Assembly: GCA_025769875.1 (NCBI GenBank)
Contig: JAGFNK010000722.1
Coordinates: 1 to 24,067 of the forward strand
Source: Russula earlei
Taxonomy: Eukaryota > Basidiomycota > Agaricomycetes > Russulales > Russulaceae
Reading direction: 5' to 3'
DNA: 24,067 nucleotides
Both the position numbers and the translations under genes were made by a program. Each line of letters starts with the position of its first letter. The stretch's first letter is position 1. This document shows, piece after piece, positions 1 through 8,880 of the stretch. Below the pieces are notes generated by a model. The model was not told the DNA's origin and did not search any database. It saw only the letters and a list, made by a program, of their open reading frames with translations.

Positions 1-591
1 GTACGCTTACTGAGCATGCTCAGTCATGCTCAGTAAGCTGCTGAGTAAGGGGACTCTTATTGATGAGTAAGAGCCACTACTGTCCATGTGTTCACTGTCT
101 TAGTACACATTTACTGTTAGTTAGTTTAGGGCTGGTCATTGGAGGACTTGTAGTTTGGTTCGGGAAATAGAGTTGCTTATAAGGCCCTATATATAGTTCT
201 ATTAGGGTCATTAGAGTAGACCCTAATACTTATACTAAGGTCCTTAGTATTGCTTTATAGTTTGTTCTATGGTTATTAGAGTTAGTCTAATAATGCATTG
301 TAGGCCTGTTAGTGTCTTGTTAGTGTCTCTTGTAGAGCACTTAGGGTCGTCACAAGGGGTCCTTAGAGAAGCCATAATACTATCCTTTAGTGCTAGAAGG
401 GTTGCCATTAAGTGGGGCTTGCTGTATGTTGATTGTGCAGAGAATTGCTTGTGCGACAATTTGTGTGCGATATTGTGGACACCTCTACTCACCCCTTTTG
501 TCCATGTGAACAGGGTGACACCATAGAGGCTGGGTTTCCTCTAATAAGGAAGTGTCCTTCAAGGGCCCTCTCCGGAGAATGGTTCATGACA
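1..591 (-). mobile_element. LTR G, copy 1 (partial, cut by window edge)
   Basis: The stretch is the reverse complement of 19403 to about 20008, with roughly nine bases in ten matching by eye. Read on the minus strand it begins TGTCATGAAC at 591, as an LTR should, and runs off the left edge before the promoter-proximal part seen in copy 2. Copy 2 carries about 18 extra bases near 19888 that are absent here. No protein is encoded; open frames in it are chance. Its right-hand flank starts ACAGC, so the matching duplication would lie left of the window. The superfamily of the parent element is unknown; the hairpin at the predicted transcript start of copy 2 is like that of the gypsy LTRs in this window. 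Confidence 0.8.
6..37. repeat. 13-bp-arm hairpin conserved in LTR G
   Basis: Perfect inverted repeat CTTACTGAGCATG / CATGCTCAGTAAG around a 6-nt loop. The same hairpin is at 19975-20006 in the second copy with its loop in the complementary orientation, so it is part of the LTR and not a local accident. Confidence 0.8.
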
Positions 592-1361
592 ACAGCAAGC
601 ACACATGTCATCATCACACCTCCCATATTTTGCACCATTGCCAAGCCACCTCACATGCTTTGCAGCCCACATTGATGCACTCACAAATGCACTGGACAAT
701 GTGTGTGAGCACCTTGAGTCCTGTGTTTTGTCTCTGCACAATGGCAACACTACTGCTGTCAGTGCCTTCACAACCCACCACAATCTGCTGTATAACACAG
801 ATTCACTGGTGCTGCATGTAGCACGCCAGGTTGGGGCACATGGAGTTCAGTGGGCTTGATCCAAGGGTGGGTACAGACAGAGAAGAACAGAGGGGAGAAA
901 GCACCTCACATGTGGTTGTTTGGCTTCTTGGCTTTTGCAGGCAGACTGATGTGAGTGGCACAAAGAGAATCCTGTATTGCTGGAGTCCAAAGAGTAGCTA
1001 AGAAGTTTATATACAGAGAGGCAAGAGGCATGATAAAAGGGAATCTAGATTGAGTGAGATCAAATTATGATGAAAGAAGGAGTGCATAAGGGATAGCTGA
1101 AATATGATGCATCGCATGTGCATGGGGGTGAGTACAAGCCATGTGATTCTACGCTCAGCTGGATCATATACCTTACATGCATGCATACAAAAGGCTCAGC
1201 CATGATGTGGTAGCACCCAAGTCCTAATTTGAGATGGAGTGGGACGCATTTGAGTGCGATGTGCTGGGCCCATTGTGGTGGCTGGCAGCCACCACCACCA
1301 CAACAGGCAATGGCACCAATGGGGCCACCACTGCCACCACAGACCTGCAAGAGATGTATGT
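592..1361. other. Unassigned sequence left of the palindrome
   Basis: No recognisable gene. An open frame on plus (605-859, about 84 codons) contains a helix-like stretch ([20 protein letters not shown]) but I recognise no family. 1270-1340 is an ACC/GCC-rich triplet tract. 985-1040 (GAGTAGCT, then TATATACAGAGAG) resembles 11545-11575 and the TATA region of LTR C (15468-15480), so a decayed minus-strand LTR is possible. The stretch is probably pre-insertion host or old repeat DNA. Confidence 0.4.
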
Positions 1362-1425
1362 GTGCACAATGATCACCATGGAGCCCAAGCTGGTGCCCAG
1401 GTTCATCAGCCTGCCTGAAGGCTGA
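1234..1425 (+). CDS. Hypothetical short ORF running into the palindrome
   Basis: A 63-codon open frame that starts MEWDAFECDVLG and continues through a Thr/Ala/Asn-Gly tract encoded by the ACC/GCC repeats. Its last third is the left arm of the 51-bp palindrome. It ends at the TGA in the right arm, so that stop exists only because of the inverted duplication. If the frame was ever a gene, it has been cut by the rearrangement next to the hAT insertion. I recognise no family. The triplet repeat alone could hold the frame open, so this may not be a gene. Confidence 0.15.
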   Translation: MEWDAFECDVLGPLWWLAATTTTTGNGTNGATTATTDLQEMYVCTMITMEPKLVPRFISLPEG

Positions 1426-1469
1426 TGAACCTGGGCACCAGCTTGGGCTCCATGGTGATCATTGTGCAC
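1362..1469. repeat. Perfect 51-bp palindrome, 6-nt loop
   Basis: Left arm 1362-1412 and right arm 1419-1469 are exact reverse complements over all 51 positions; the loop is GCCTGA (1413-1418). The outer base of the right arm (1469) directly precedes the first base of the hAT terminal repeat (1470). The arms begin and end GTGCAC. Confidence 0.97.
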
Positions 1470-1487
1470 TAAGGTGTGAAACGGGTA
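1470..1487 (+). repeat. hAT left terminal inverted repeat
   Basis: 18 bp that pair with 4441-4458 with four mismatches. The block GTGTGA-NN-CGGGTA is exact in both. ACGGGT-like motifs follow up to about 1640. Confidence 0.75.
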
Positions 1488-2429
1488 ACCCCCAGGTAAA
1501 TTTTCCTGAACCCCTACCCATACCCGTGAACACCGTACCCTTACAGATAAAGGGTATGGTTTCACCGTACATTGGTTGGGTTCACTGTTACTGGTACGGG
1601 TTCTATAATAACCATGGTATGTAAGAAAAAACCGCGGGTTTCACATATGTATCACTAGCTAGTAAAATAAAAGAAGTACATAGTATAACTAATCAAGGGA
1701 AATGTTCTTTTTCAACGACACTGCAGCCAACACATCATCAAACACAAGGAGACCGCAACGGGCCCAGGAACCAAAGCAGAGAAAAGCTCAAATTGAACCC
1801 AATGAGAGATTATTGCGCATGAATGGGAGAAGGTGACAGCTATGTGAAAAAACCTGTTCAACAGCTGTCAAGGTGGCAGGGATACTGAGATAATCCAAAG
1901 CCATACGATGAAGGCTTGGATATATGAAATGGTTGTCGTACCACCACTTCAGCGGATCTTTGACGTTTTTGACAGGGAGGCTCAAGTAGGCCTGGACCTT
2001 GTTCCGGCGGAGTTGGGTAGTGATAGAGAGATTACTGAATGATGCGTATCCTTCATCGTTTGCTTCTTTCATTTGGGCCAAGTCTCGGTCCAGGTCATCA
2101 GTGGTAGGCTTCTCATACTTCGCGTATTCATCATAAACAAGGTTCTCCATCACCTCAATCCATTCACCTTCCCAATTCTGGTTGCAAAAATATTCGAGTT
2201 TCATGCCAGGGTGTAGAACCATAGCGATGCGGTACGCAATAGAGTCGTCAGTGAGGGAGTAGTAGCGGTTCATTTTCTTGTGTGCAAGCTTCATGGCTTC
2301 AATGAGAGCAGCTGGGAACTCTTTCCCTGTCTTTGGGTTGAGATGGCTGGTAAGCCAATCCATTGCAGGAATGATGGCAGCGACTCCCACGGAGTCTTGT
2401 GAAAAGAAGATAGTCGTGTTCTTGAATTG

Positions 2430-2479
2430 CTTTGGGGAGATATTAGGAATTAATTCAATTAAGTAAAAATATGACTTAC
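2430..2479 (-). other. Predicted intron 3 of hAT transposase (50 nt)
   Basis: GTAAGT donor and AAAG acceptor. Splicing joins EDLVLVLR to QFKNTTIFFSQDSV, the conserved hAT linker before the C-terminal domain. Confidence 0.8.
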
Positions 2480-3275
2480 CCGTAGTACCAAGACAAGATC
2501 TTCAACGATAACCCACTCTTCATCATCAAGCTCATACTTCCGAAGCTTGAGGACCTTGTTGGCCATCATTGCATCAATAACCTCAAATATTTCATTGAAA
2601 AACGAAGCATGTAGTACGTCGAATTCCAGTGTGTCACAATGTCACGCGGCATGAGGCGCGGCTTGAGTCCGAGCTCCTTGCAACACTTCACCAACATCAT
2701 CATTGTTATCGGATACGCCAGCTAATGCAGCATTGAATGGGCTGAGGAGGGCTTTGGCTGAGAGATGCAGAGTGTGATTGAAACAGCGGATGTGGTTTTG
2801 TCCATGAAAAGAGTTCTCCATCATTGCGAGAGCTTTGGTCTGTGTGTATTTTGCAGATCCATTGTCAGTGTTTATGGCCAGAATATGATTTTGGAGTCCA
2901 AACGTTTCGAGCATCTTCTGAAAGGCCTTTGCCAAAGGTGTACCCGTATGAGATTCTGGAACCTCAATGATATCGAGTAAGAAAGCTAGCATGGCACCTT
3001 GATGCTCAAGGTGTACAGTCCAGGCAATGAACGTGCGGTGGTTGGTTGAAGTCCAACAATCGGTCGCAAAGTGAATGCGACCTGGGTGTTCTCGCAGTAG
3101 TTTGCTTATCTGTTCACGGCACTTGATGTATGTGGCCTTGACATCACATCGAACCATGTTTGGACATGGAACTTTACGGTTGGGGTGCCCAGTCTTGAAA
3201 ATATTGATGAGCTCGGGATCAGAGACAATTTGCAGAGGACAGTTGCATTCTGCCACCCATTTTGCAATGTGCGCA

Positions 3276-3327
3276 CTGTTCAACGTGTTTAGAATAGAGC
3301 ATTTAGCTGATAATAAGTACTACTTAC
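3276..3327 (-). other. Predicted intron 2 of hAT transposase (52 nt)
   Basis: GTAAGT donor and AACAG acceptor. Without splicing the frame stops at once; with it, NTEF joins to CAHIAKWVAE in frame. Confidence 0.8.
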
Positions 3328-3673
3328 CAAAATTCTGTGTTCATGTGTGCTCGATGCAAGTACGTGACAGGCCGCTGTCCTTGGCAGGCAAATGCTGCAA
3401 ATATGTTGCCAGTGCGGCCTTCACTAGCAGCCTCGCCCTTCATAGCTGCATTCACCGCATCCTTGCCAAAGCATTGGATGGCGTGGTGCTTGAGATTTGC
3501 AGTTGAAGATTTGTCGCCCTTATCTTGATAGCGCTGAATGCCTTTCGAGCCTGTCTTGCAATGTTTTGACAAACAGGTGAAGAAGTGGGAGACGCAGTTT
3601 TTGTGAATTTGAATGAAGATGTCGGGCTTGAAAAACGTGTAGATGGGGGACCGCCATGACTTCTTTGCGTCTT

Positions 3674-3724
3674 CTAGTGTCCAAGTAAGCAAAAGAGGTA
3701 AAAAATGATAATGAAACAACATAC
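3674..3724 (-). other. Predicted intron 1 of hAT transposase (51 nt)
   Basis: GTATGT donor and CACTAG acceptor on minus. Removal joins EKDL to QDAKKSWRSP, restoring the usual spacing before the BED finger. The length is a multiple of three, so the frame stays open either way. Confidence 0.65.
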
Positions 3725-4440
3725 GTAGGTCTTTTTCAAGCTCCTTGTTATCTGATTCAATCTCGATAGCATCGCTGGTTGCACCATTGCTGCTGATACT
3801 CATATGATCATCCATTGTCAGTGCCTGCTCCGCTTCTTGTTCACTTTCAACAGGTGTGGAGGTGGCATTGGATGCCACATGCTTTGTGCTCTTGAGAGGC
3901 TGGGTGATTGCCTTCGAGCCATTTGCAATGCTACATTTGACTCCATGCTGGAGTGCCTTGGTGCTCAACTTGACTGCACTGGCAAAGGAAGAGGTCGACA
4001 CCGAAGTCTGAAGTGAAGAGCATGATGACTTTGCTGAGGACTTTGACCCCAAATTGCGAGGCATGAGCAACAAGTGAGATGTTGAAGGTAATTTGCTCAC
4101 CTTTATATGATCCAGCCAGATCTTGATGAACCGACCCTTCGGACCTGTGTCATACGACTTTGCAAACATGGCACTAAGTGCCGTCTTCGCATAAAGGGAG
4201 GTGGCCACTGAGTCCGAGTCGCACTCACCAGTTTTCTCACGATTGTGATCAACAATCGCTTCCATTTGGGCTGGTCCCGAGCCTGTGCAAGCTGTCACCC
4301 TGTGGCAGGAGACTCTTGAATAGTGCTTTCAATACCCGTAAACCCAGCCAATAAGGGTGCGGTGTTGCGCAGGTGTGACAAATTTAAAACCGTACCTGTA
4401 CCCATGCCTACCCGTGACCAAATTGTCATGGTGTCACCCA

Positions 4441-4458
4441 TACCCGAGTCACACACTA
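4441..4458 (-). repeat. hAT right terminal inverted repeat
   Basis: 18 bp complementary to 1470-1487 with four mismatches; preceded on the inside by ACCCGT/ACCCAT motifs from about 4330. Confidence 0.75.
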
Positions 4459-4978
4459 GTCATAAGTGGCATTGCATGGATGGGTGAACCAGCAGGTGAA
4501 CTTTGGGCATCTCTTGCCACTTGCTGCTTCAGGTCGTGAAACTGGGAGCTGACAGTGGCCAAACCCCACACCTGCTGATCTTGGCACAACATGTGCATGC
4601 TTGGCTCAGTCACTAGGGTGACCTGCAAGACAAGAGCCTCTTTCTTTCGACCTGACCAACAATGACAGGCATGCGCATGCACAACTCTCTCTCTCTCACT
4701 ATGTCACACACCCAAACACCTCCACCCCCTCTCCTCCACCTCCAATGATGTTACCACCAAACACCTGACATGCATGCCCACAACTCACTCTCTCTCACCA
4801 CCACATCAAGCATGTAAATGCCTCCATGCCCTCTGCCTCTCACCTTCAACACACACACCTAGCCCTCTGCCTCTCGCCCTTGACATGCACACCCACTCCT
4901 TCACCTCCAACAATGCTACCATCCACATGCACAAGCATTCCCACCCACCACTGCCTCATTGGACAAAAGCCCCACAAC
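4459..4978. other. Spacer: unassigned, then CT/CA-rich low-complexity DNA
   Basis: 4459-4690 has a 77-codon open frame on minus without a recognisable domain. 4690-4960 is pyrimidine- and CA-rich, with loosely repeated units (CATGCRCATGCACAACTC near 4670 and 4770; CACCTCCAAYRATGYTACCA near 4738 and 4900), i.e. a degenerate minisatellite. It ends in ACAAC (4974-4978), the target duplication of element A, and before that insertion was continuous with 10662 onwards. Confidence 0.6.
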
Positions 4979-5472
4979 TGTCACCGACTGGGGGCGGTGT
5001 CGCTGACAAATCAGTTCACGCGCGAGACGAGCGCAGTGAGTCGAGCGAGACACTAAGTCCTCGCGAGTTTCGGGGATCTCGGAGACAATACTGTCGAGAC
5101 AGATATGTTCCGCGGAGAGGGAAAGTTACGAATAAGTCTTCGCGTTGGAAAGACTTATGAGTGAGAAGAGTTTCAAAGGGATTTGCTTGAGGTCTTGCAA
5201 GCCTACAAGTTCCGAAGCGAGAAAACCAGTGATATTTCACAGGAGAACAAGCTTAGGGCTTGTTCTCATCAAATGACAGTCTTATATACATGCCAACTAC
5301 TATATCAAATAGTATTCGTGAGGTAGAGGCGAGGTGATCGAACTGGAACATGCGAGAAACGTCTGGTACATGCGAGGCTGTGAGAGTCATAAAACACGCG
5401 GGAACCTCAAGGATCTGTCCGGGTAGGCTTGTCCGGTTGCCGGTCCGGTCCGATGTGCCGGTTCTTGTGACA
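4979..5472 (-). repeat. Element A 3' LTR
   Basis: 494 bp, TGTCAC...GTGACA ends. Differs from the other LTR by five transitions plus one extra G near 5412. Confidence 0.97.
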
Positions 5473-5485
5473 TTACCCCCTTGTT
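5473..5485 (-). other. Polypurine tract of element A
   Basis: AACAAGGGGGTAA on minus, directly upstream of the 3' LTR; the plus-strand DNA primer site. Element B has lost it together with the first part of its LTR. Confidence 0.8.
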
Positions 5486-5490
5486 AAGGT

Positions 5491-6752
5491 CTAACCTGTG
5501 TAGGGGTGGACGTTAGAGACGCAACGGTGGGTATGATAGTGGAGTTGGTCTCGTGGAACTCGACATATTTTGTGTGCTTTACAGCGTCGGTGTGGGGTCC
5601 TACAGAGGTCGGCTTTGTGTCCTTGACGGTTGCAGAGGACGCAGGTGGTAATCTTGGGGCAGTCGACAGTATCGTGTCCTCCATCGAGGCACCAGGAGCA
5701 TTTGTCGGAGACTGCGGGGAGAGAATTGGTACCAAGGATCCATGATTGCTTCTTTGGCATCCTTGTGTTCCTGTTCTGTTAGCTGTGGCATGGATTGGAA
5801 TAGGATTCTGGGTTCGAGCCGAGTTTTGGCATTGGCTTTCGCCAACTTGACCTCGCTATCTCGAATCTCCCATAGCATGTCGTGGTATCGTCCCCTAGCT
5901 GTTACCAATTGATTTGCCATTTGTCGTGCCCTTTTAATGGCGAAGCGGTACCGAAGGACTTCAGCTTCGAGGGATAGATCTTCTTCGAAGGTGAGGGCTT
6001 CATTGACGGCCTTGGTGTGTCCTGAGTCCTTCTTGGAACAGGAAGGCGTCCTTTGTGGTAAGGAGGGGGCGAGGATAGGGATCGGCCCGAGCTCGGATTG
6101 AGATTCGATGAGTGGGGCACCCAGGGCCGTATGTCGCAGTGACTGATGGGAACCCATCGGTCAAATTTGGCAGCACGAATCGTGGGGGGATTGTATCGTC
6201 TTCATTGCCAGGATCGGGAATTAGTATGTCAAGTCCCAGGGTTCCTTCCATCCAGTCACTTCCTAGTTCGCGTAGCTCAGCTGCAGTGTCTGTTCCAGGA
6301 GCAATAGGTGTCGTGTAAGCAGGTGGCGGGGGTGACGTTGTCTCGTGGAGGTATAGGAATGAAGTTCTCGTTGAGGAGTACAAGATCGATTGGTTGTTGG
6401 GGAATAGGTGTGTCAAGTCGAGGGGGAATAGGGATGGGGTCAGGAGAAGGGGAGCGAACGTGGTAGGATGGGCTGCGGGCAACTTGGGGAGTTGGTTCCT
6501 CTAGTGGGGGAACGGTTGCCGAAGGCTCGTAGTATGGTGGGTAGGGTCTCCTTCGTTCCACAGTTCTTGGGCTTGGGCTATCATGGCTGCGTGTCGTGCG
6601 GCACGGCGTACTAAGAGTTGAGTGTTAATGGTTGCAGCCGTGGATGGAGATGGTTCTCTAGAGATCGGTAGAGGAATGAGAGTTGGGGAGTGTGGGGGAG
6701 TAGGGACGAGAGTAGCGGAAGAAGTAGCAGGCGAATTGGCGTTGGAAGGCAT
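5491..6752 (-). pseudogene. Accessory ORF 3' of pol with two CCHC zinc knuckles (element A copy)
   Basis: Not part of standard Ty3/gypsy pol. It begins at an ATG (6752, MPSNANSPATSSATLVPTPP) 55 nt after the pol stop and ends at TAG 5493-5491, just before the polypurine tract. Order: a Ser/Pro/Thr-rich N-terminus; Pro-rich SPSYHVRSPSPDPIPIPP; an acidic block (LGLDILIPDPGNEDDTIPP); a helical, probably coiled-coil block (LSLEAEVLRYRFAIKRARQM to MDPWYQF, about 5985-5740); and two canonical C-x2-C-x4-H-x4-C knuckles, CSWCLDGGHDTVDC and CVLCNRQGHKADLC (5700-5602), with a further Cys/His cluster. The parts lie in different frames, so this copy is broken. Element B has the same ORF at equal length (1260 nt without its insertion). 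Likely role: RNA/DNA binding, perhaps a detached nucleocapsid-like protein; this is inference. Confidence 0.75.
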
Positions 6753-6807
6753 GTTGGGTTGGGAGGAGTGGAGTGGTGAGGGGTGTTGGTTGGGATTGGT
6801 GGTCTTT

Positions 6808-8880
6808 TTATGCGTTGGGTCGTCCAGCCGTAGCGGAGTAGAATTCTTTGAGAAGTCTGGGGGCGTTGAGGTTATGATGATCGACCCATGAGTCATCTGA
6901 CTGATGGGTAGCCTTTCCAGTGCACGAGGTACTTGGAGTTTACGTGTTCGTCCAAACCTTCTAGCATCTAGGATGGCCTCGATTTCGTATTCTTCTTCAT
7001 TATCGATGATCGGGGGAGGTCGTGTGAATGGCGTGCCGTATTCTTCCATTTCTATATATGGTAAGAGTAGATTGACATGGAAGACGTCGTGTATCTTCAT
7101 AGACTGGTGGAAGTCGGAGTTGGTAGGCGGCTTTGGAAATCTTCTTTATGATGGGGAAGGGTCCGTAACGTTTTGGGGTCAGCTTGCGGTTTCCTCGTGT
7201 TTTGAGGTTCTTGCCTTCTAGCCATACGAGGGTTCCTTCTTTCATTTCCGGGTTATCAGGTCTAGAGGGTTGTTGTTTACGTTCCAAGAGTTGCTGCGCG
7301 TCGTGTCTAGATTGTTCTAGTTCTCTGAGTCGATCAGTTGAAGCGGGGAACGTTGTTGTCCTCAAGGTTTATGTTGATTTGGGGTTTGAATCCCATGAGG
7401 AGTTCGTGTGGTGATCGTCGTGATGTTTCATGCTTCCACGAGTTGTGTGCGTATTCTGCAATGGGGAGTATCTTTGCCCAGGAGTGTGGGTGGGTCGTGG
7501 TCCAAGGTCTTAGGTATTGTTCTAGCCAGGCATTCATTCTTTCAGTTTGTCCATCGGTTTGGGGGTGGAATGCTGTGGACATATTTTGTTTGATGCCTAG
7601 GCTTTTACATAATGCTTTGGAGAAGTTTGATGCAAATCGGGGGTCTCTGTCGGATATGATTCTTTTGGGGACTCCAAACCACGGCACGAGGTGTTTTAGA
7701 TACTCGTGTGCAACGCCTGTTCCGTCGATCGTTTTGTTACATGGGATAAATTTGGTTGCTTTAGAACATCCTTGATCGACGATGGTAAGGATACTATCGA
7801 ATCCTTCTGATTTTGGTAAGTCGGTGATGAGGTCCATCGACACGTATTGAAAGGGGCCTTGTTCAACGTGTGTGTTGAGTGGAAAGGTTGTGGCTTTCTT
7901 TCTTGGTAGATTGGTTTTGGATTCTTGGCATTTGGCGCAACCTTTTACATATTGTTCTACGAATTGTCGTAGTTTGGGTCCTTCATAGTGTTGTTTGACT
8001 AGGTCCCATGTGTTGGCAATTCCAGGGTGTCCTGCAGGTGGGGCATCGTGAAATTGTCGTAGGATTTCTCGTCGTTTGTCTAGTTTGTCGGGTAAGTAGA
8101 TTTTTCGTGTGAATATTTCAGGTGGGAGGAGGGTGGTTTTTTGTTCTTTTACTCCCTCGTTAAGGTCTTTGCGACGAGAAAGTGTGTCGGCAATTGTATT
8201 TGTGTGTCCGGGAATGTGTTCCATAATTAAGTTGAAGTCTTGCATATATTGCATCCATCTTGCTTGTCGTCCTGTTAGTTTTTGTGGTTCTTTGAAGTAT
8301 GTTAAATTTTTGTGGTCTGTCCTTATTCGAACGGGTTTTTCTGCGCCTAGGAAGAACGGTCGGCCACTTTTGAGGCCGAAGATGACGGCAGCCAGTTCTT
8401 TATCATGTGCGTCGTAATTTCTTTCTGCGTCTAGTAGTGTTCTTGAATAGAATGCTATGGGATGGAGTCCATCTTCGTATTCTTGGGAAATCACTGCTCC
8501 TACCGCAAATCCTGATGCGTCAGTGTCGAGGATAAATTGTTTGGTCCAATCTGGAGTTCGAAGAACTGGGTAAGATACGCATGTATCTTTTAGTAACTGG
8601 AATGCTTGTTGTTCTTTAGGTGTCCATTCCCATTGTTTATTCTTTTTTGTCAGATCGTTGAGCGGTCTAGCTTTAGTTGAGAAATTCGGGATGAAGTTGC
8701 GGTAGAAGTTGCAGAATCCCAGGAAACTGCGAACTTCTTTTAATGTTTTTGGTACAGGCCAGTCTTCAATCCCTTTGACTTTTACTGGGTCCATAGCGAT
8801 CTTTCCTTCGCCAATAATTACGCCTAGGTATTCGACTTTTCTTTTGTGGAATTGGCGTGATCGGTGAGGACCGCGGGTTT
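6808..8880 (-). pseudogene. pol: Pol of element A: RT tail, RNase H, integrase, chromodomain
   Basis: Starts in the RT connection domain (VEYLGVIIGEGKIAMDPVKV, about 8840), just after the deletion junction. RNase H follows with D-E-D-D residues in LDTDASGFAV, DKELAAVIF, RTDHKNLTYF and IADTLSRR. The integrase has an HHCC finger (FHDAPPAGHPGI, GCAKCQ) and a D,D-35-E core (SMDLITDLP, ISDRDPRF, GQTERMNAWLEQ). Then come the GPF module (KRYGPFPI) and a chromodomain (YEIEAILDARR, YLVHWKGYP, DDSWV), which in chromoviruses steers integration to marked heterochromatin. It stops at TAA 6808-6810. Against element B it has single extra bases near 7346 (CCCC for CCC), 7112, 6950 and 6900, each shifting frame, so no full-length product is possible unless these are consensus errors. 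Without the RT palm it cannot be autonomous. Confidence 0.93.

Larger units (their letters stand above)
1788..4298 (-). pseudogene. hAT transposase, intron-containing, frameshifted
   Basis: It would cut and paste the element by recognising its terminal repeats in the nucleus. Reading right to left: a Ser-rich N-terminus; a BED-like zinc finger after a WRSPIYTFF motif (C, C, then LKHHAIQC, about 3410-3600); the catalytic region at 3275-2700 with DCWTS, NTDNGSA and RCFNHTLHLSAKALL; the PRDIVTHWNSTY motif (about 2650-2610); and the C-terminal dimerisation domain (PF05699-like: KWWYDNHFIYPSLHRMALDY, then LSIPATLTAVEQVFS) ending at 1788. Three introns fit frame and consensus: 3674-3724, 3276-3327 and 2430-2479. 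Two small frame changes, near 2690 and near 2590, compensate each other but break the frame between. The start is uncertain: 4298 is the longest reading, and ATG 4064 (MPRNLG) is an alternative. Length and motif order are normal for fungal hAT, so it is a recent casualty, though possibly still a full gene if the frame changes are sequence errors. Confidence 0.85.
1470..4458 (-). mobile_element. hAT-superfamily DNA transposon
   Basis: About 2.99 kb with imperfect terminal inverted repeats: TAAGGTGTGAAACGGGTA at 1470-1487 and the complement of TAGTGTGTGACTCGGGTA at 4441-4458 (14 of 18 match). Copies of ACGGGT/ACCCGT/TACCC crowd the last 150-200 bp at both ends, the usual subterminal repeats of hAT elements. 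The single gene, on minus, is a hAT transposase. The flanking 8-mers (TTGTGCAC and GTCATAAG) do not match, so the expected 8-bp duplication is missing; the left one would have been removed by the palindrome formation. Confidence 0.9.

Noticed and set aside
1462..4466. 8-bp target duplication of the hAT element
   Set aside because: TTGTGCAC and GTCATAAG do not match, and shifting the ends by a few bases does not help; only a partial CACTA...AAG similarity is seen.
4774..5160. Long plus-strand open frame over the spacer and LTR start, with a twin at 9998-10345
   Set aside because: The shared part is LTR sequence in both, and the rest is low-complexity or antisense to gag. It is a by-product of the LTR repeat, not a gene.
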